From Penelope pileata (lineage: Eukaryota; Chordata; Aves; Galliformes; Cracidae): a stretch of 64,000 nt of DNA. Where the stretch lies: contig WBMW01005463.1 of assembly GCA_013396635.1 (NCBI GenBank), forward strand, positions 371,890 to 435,889, in the 5' to 3' direction. The notes beneath the pieces are model-generated. The model searched no databases and had not been told where the DNA came from. It saw nothing but the letters and a program-made list of their open reading frames with translations. The translations under genes and the position numbers were made by a program. Of this stretch, positions 59,301 through 64,000 are shown one piece after another; position 1 is the first letter of the stretch, and each line of letters opens with the position of its first letter.

Positions 59301-62300
59301 TTTAGGCAAACTTCAGGTTATCAGAGGAAGTAAGTTTTATGGAAAGGCAAATGCAAGCAGAAATGGAAGCTTTCATCAGATTCTTAAGAGAGTTATAAAA
59401 AGCTGAGTGCCCTCTTATGTTAATGAGCCATTGGTCAGAACTGCAAGCATTGCCAACTTACAGAAAACTTGAGAGAAAAGATAATTTTAACAAACACATT
59501 TTGTGAAGTCAAGAGAATGGTATAGAAAAGACCATCTATAAGCCAATCAAATAGTTTTGATTGAATTCTTTGTTCTTTTACCAAAATACTGTTTAACTAT
59601 GAGCATTTAACTAGCTATTAAGCAATATCGTTAGTGTCTGTGGTCTTTAAAAATTGGGAGTAAGCTTAAACACACCAGACTAACAGTAGATTAGTCTAGT
59701 TTCTAATGCATTAAAAATACATTATGGCTAATAACAGGTATATTACCTCATGACTAATAACACATATCCTTGCCAACAGTCCTGTTTTGGTGATTAAACT
59801 ACCTGCAAATTTCTGTAGCCAGAAATCAGCTCTGCATGATTTTATCTATTTTTATGAAGCCAGCAGCTGACACTGAGAAAGTTAAACACAGTCCAGCTTT
59901 TCCACTGAGAGCTCAAGCACCATAGGTAGAAGTTTCTCAGTTCTTCCAAGATGTAGCACATCCAGCAGCAGCCCAGCTGTGTTTTGCCAAACATGCAGGG
60001 ATTTCCAAATGCAGATGTACAGAAATTAGAATTCTGGCGATGGCTGCAAGTTGCACATCACTCCTCAGTGTGAGTGGACTCTTGAGCTATCTGTGAGGTG
60101 CAAAGCAATGGAGGCCCATGGAGCTCCCTGGGGAACAGTAACGAGTGAAGGAGAGGTTTTAGGGCCATGAGACCTCATTAAAAGGCACTCAACCCAGCTT
60201 CCTCACCACATGGCTTTGGCTTCTAACGATCAAGTAGGTTTTGTAAAGAAATTTAGGATGCAGATGGTGTATGGGCTGTGTATTTCACCACTAGTCCTCT
60301 GTTACTTAGAGACAGCAGGTTGTGCAGGTAGCATTTGTCAAAGTAAACCTTGAGGACCATCAGGGCATAGTCAGGTTCAAGAGATTAATTTCCTATCTCT
60401 GACACCACTCCTCAACCTCTACTCCGCTGTTTTCTTTCTGAGCACCTGTAAATTGTAATGTATTTATTTTTACTTTGCTACATACTGGGGAATATTCAAA
60501 AGATGCCACACGTCTCCTATGCTCATTTCATATACTCCTGTGCTACAGCTCAATAATTTCAAAATATCTGTTTTAGCAGCATCTGGTTCTTTTTAAGACC
60601 TTCCTCACCAGTTCATCTCTAACGCGGTCTCCATCTTCTTTGCCACTTGCTTAACTGAATTCTTCAAGCTGTCTGAAAACACCCTCTAACATAAAAAGAA
60701 CTTCCATTCTGCAAATGTATGCTATGTGCACAGCACAACAGCTTTCAGATCCATCGTGAAATATATCATTGCATCCATTGAAATTTATCAGATGTATGCA
60801 TGATGAAATATAGGTGTTACATGCATCATCTGTGTACATAAACCATGCACTTTATTCTGCAGAGTGCAATATATCAAACCCACTGCATGTGCTAAACAAA
60901 TAGCTCCACCTAGTTTCTAAACAATGTTATTTCTTAGTTTACAGCAATAACATATTTTTTTTAACAAAGCTGAAGGTGAACAACAAATTAATAGAGAGAA
61001 TAGTTAAAGCATTTCAATAACATGGGGTTGTTTCAGCAAGCCTTCTCACCCTTCTTACGCAAACTTCCAGAGTACAGCTACCACTGCAAATTCTTTCTAC
61101 CAGCAGTTCCTCCCCCTCACTGCAGGTGCACTTCGCTGGGAAAGAATGAATCTGTCAGGCTTCATCAGTGTTAGAGAGAAGTTTAGGCACACTTAGGCCC
61201 AATGGTCTTGAATTAACATTTCAGTCTGCAGTTTCAACTTGGTGGAGATAAAGCAGAAGCTTTTGTTTTCTATTCAGGTCTTCCGTTTCTCTTCTATTTC
61301 TTTTCCTGATAGGAAGTGGATTCTGCTCTGTGCATGTGTCCCTATATCCTACATGCTCTCCTCTATTCCAATTCAGGCTACATCTAAGTCTTGCAAGGTG
61401 TTTTGTACGTTACTTTGTTAAGACACCTCACTTTCAATGTGTTGATGTAACTAAAGCTTTCCTGAGCTTTCAGAATCTGGTGTCTCTTTAACTGAAGAAA
61501 ACACTGGACTGAACTGGAAGTAATCTCCCAACTTCTGGCCAGCAACCTGTCTTAAAAATTCCTTCAACAACTTAAACAAGATCCATTCTATTACTAGTCA
61601 CGTTTCCCTTGCTCTCCCAGATGGTCACTCAGATTCTCACTGATTTACTGGCTCGAAACTCATCTCAAAATTCTAGATTAATTCATTCTTGGACAGTAGA
61701 TGCCCTTTACTCTATTGGATGATACTTGTGTAACAACTCGGTACTTGCACCCTCAGATAGTCTGGAATGGCTGGTAATCAATAAGTCCTCCAGCTTTGAA
61801 AGGTGGTTTCTATGGTACAGTGCACTGGAAGCATTAGAAGTGAACATCTACTCTGTCATCTAACCATTACTGTACAGCTAGCACTCCTTGGCATGCAGAA
61901 CTTAATCCTGAGTGGAACCAGCAAAAATGGAGGCTTTCCAGATTGGGCTTACTTTGTGGTAGTTGTGCAATGCATGGTATTGCCTATCCTGCTGGGTGTT
62001 CAGCAGCTATCAGCCACTCTTGCTTCTGGCTGTCATTCATTCATCTTATTCACTCCTGGCTTTGAGGCTCTCCAAAGACAACTTGCTGTATAGGACATAA
62101 GGCTCTATAACATTCACTTATTCAACCTTGAACTTCACCCCAAACTGAGAGGGAACTCACAGCTTGGCTGTTATTTCATGTTGCTTTCACATACTAATAG
62201 AAAGCTAAGTATTTTCTGCATGGAGCTTTGAAGAGGGGCTAGCTGGTGTATCTGTTCACCCACAGGTAGGAATTGAATTAATTGATCCTTACAGAAGTTT

Positions 62301-64000
62301 CCTTCTCAAAAACTTTCATGGACAACTTCACTGCGCAATCATGCTATCCATAAGGGCCAAACTTACAACACCTCACTAATGACTGCACTCACAAAAACAT
62401 TGCCAAAATAATGTCTCTGTTCTTTCCCTGCTATTGACTCAGTACATCGTGACTATGTAAGAACAGAAGGAGTCTTTTCCAGAAAATGTCCTCACTGAAC
62501 TGTACGGGTCATATTTAAGCAGCTTATTACTCTTGCTATTATATGCCAGCAGGTCACATTTGCAGGCACAAGATGGCAGCATAGAATAAAAAGTTGCAGA
62601 TACATCGTAGTGGTTGCTAGTGCATAGTAGTGTAATTTCACGTTGATTCTATACTATACATGCTGAGTTTAGCACTACCAAAAACATTTTATCCTTGGTA
62701 GTAAATGCACTCAGTAGTTTCTAAGGGCACACTCACCTCTTTATTCCCCATTCGCCTACAGAATTCCAGGCTTTTCTTTAAAAATCTGGTTACCATTGGA
62801 TGTGCTTCACAGTGAATCTTTCAGAGAAAAACAGTACTTGCAAGCCAACAGCAAAAACAATTTATGCTCACATTAGAATTATAGCACAGACTGTGATAAT
62901 TCAGTTGCTGGCAAGATCTCTTATCTGGCAATTATTTAGACCTGACAGAAGTCCACATTAAAAATAAAAATTACATTGAATTGAAAGATACATTTAAAAA
63001 AATCAAGAGATTATGCGTAAATATTGGCTTGGGCACATCAGCACCTCAGTGTAGTGAACAGAGTTCTGAAGATCCTTCATGTCAAAAGGGCAGCTAAGAA
63101 ATGCCATAATTAAAAAGGAAATACACTATAGATTTCCTGAGGCTATCACAGGCCAGTTCAGCCCCTGCATCTGCTCACTGCTCCTTCAGACCTGCAGGAT
63201 CCAGGCAATGCACCAGATGACACACTCCCCATAGCATGTTTTCCTCTAGCTCTAAATATTCACTCTGGAATGCTCTGGCACTTCTTGCAGGGGCCTCTGT
63301 GAGCTGGTGAGCAGACTCGCTGTCAATACAAGGAGCTCCACCCAGGAGTTTTTTGCATCCTTTTGGTTTTGTTTTGCAGTTGTTGTTCACTCACCTTGCA
63401 GAGGCAAGTCCTTAGAATTTACTTGCTGTTCCCACAGTTCATAACGCTTTCTATGATTACTAAAGATGTTAATCTCTAATGTCAACACAGAATGCCAACT
63501 TGTTATCATTACTACAGATATGCAGATTCAGTAGGCTGCGTCACCAGTGTTTCCAAAACACTCATACAGAGAATGCATGCTCAAACCTAATGGCATTTCC
63601 TCATCATAGAAGCTAGAAGTCCCTGCACTCCTTTTTCTCCTTCAGAACCCATAGAGGAGGAGGATGTGAGTGGATGGGTAAGAGCCCTCTGACAACTTTC
63701 ACTTTCTGACGGCTGCTGCAAGGAAAGCCACTGAGGGGACATGAAGCTGCCTTGGTGCTGCCTCCCATTTGCACTCAGTCACAATGGCAGCGTGAGGCAG
63801 GGGCTGGTGCCTCTAACATGAGTGATCGCTGTCAGCCTGAAATCCTTTTGTGCCAATTTTGTCAAAGCTGCAAAAGGAGGTGAAAGCAGAATACAGCAGA
63901 GGTCTGAGGCACGGCAAAGCCAGTCCTCTGTGCAACCTAGCTCATTCACTGGACTGGAAATGTAAAGACATCACACAGCTGCATTGGGGCCCCTTTTGTG
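56311..64000. other. Intergenic DNA, no gene recognised, to the end of the window
   Basis: AT-rich unique-looking sequence without a recognised repeat. Open frames are at most 96 codons and unconvincing. A CTCF/YY1-like motif is at 62567-62579. The final 400 bp are somewhat GC-richer but contain no identifiable exon. Confidence 0.55.
62567..62579 (+). promoter_or_regulatory. CTCF-like or YY1-like motif (forward orientation)
   Basis: CACAAGATGGCAG matches the CTCF core type CCACNAGATGGCAG except for its first base. It also contains AAGATGGC, the YY1 core. Sequence alone cannot separate the two possibilities. Confidence 0.35.

Noticed and set aside
1..64000. CRISPR arrays, bacterial operons, tRNA or rRNA genes
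   Set aside because: No regularly spaced repeats, no cloverleaf or rRNA signatures, and no dense prokaryote-style coding. The sequence is clearly vertebrate.

Overview
The window is vertebrate nuclear DNA, almost certainly from a bird and probably a galliform such as chicken. It has split genes with GT-AG introns, AATAAA polyadenylation signals, AT-rich non-coding DNA, and several CR1 LINE copies ending in the avian-type ATTCTATGAT tail. There is no bacterial, phage or CRISPR-like organisation.

The only protein-coding gene I can support is the 3' end of LDB2 (LIM-domain-binding protein 2, CLIM-1), on the + strand. Three coding exons are present (2371-2494, 3600-3751, 11398-11628). They encode the last 168 residues: the end of the conserved LDB core, the KRRKRK nuclear localisation signal with its Ser/Asn-rich linker, and the C-terminal LIM-interaction domain. 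The 5' exons lie upstream of base 1. A 3' UTR of about 1 kb follows, with AATAAA signals at 12204, 12367 and 12650; the last is the likeliest main site.

From about 12.7 kb to 64 kb I see no convincing gene. This is a gene desert of more than 51 kb on the 3' side of LDB2. It holds CR1 fragments (the largest, 27772-28849, keeps the C-terminal part of the reverse-transcriptase ORF), one probable avian LTR/ERV-derived segment near 21.8-22.3 kb, short palindromic amniote-type repeats, and microsatellites and homopolymer tracts. Some AT-rich stretches are dense in homeodomain, POU and SOX sites and could be developmental enhancers.

The most informative observations concern LDB2 splicing: a NAGNAG acceptor, a tandem donor that would add or remove Val-Pro next to the LIM-interaction domain, and a decoy AG 35 nt upstream of the last exon whose use would delete that domain. 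Next in interest are the candidate enhancer clusters at 10.76-10.86 kb and 56.1-56.3 kb, and a GC-rich segment at 50.4-51.4 kb with a strong acceptor-like tract and a CTCF-like motif. I found no evidence of a novel gene system. The regulatory proposals are inferences that need conservation or chromatin data.
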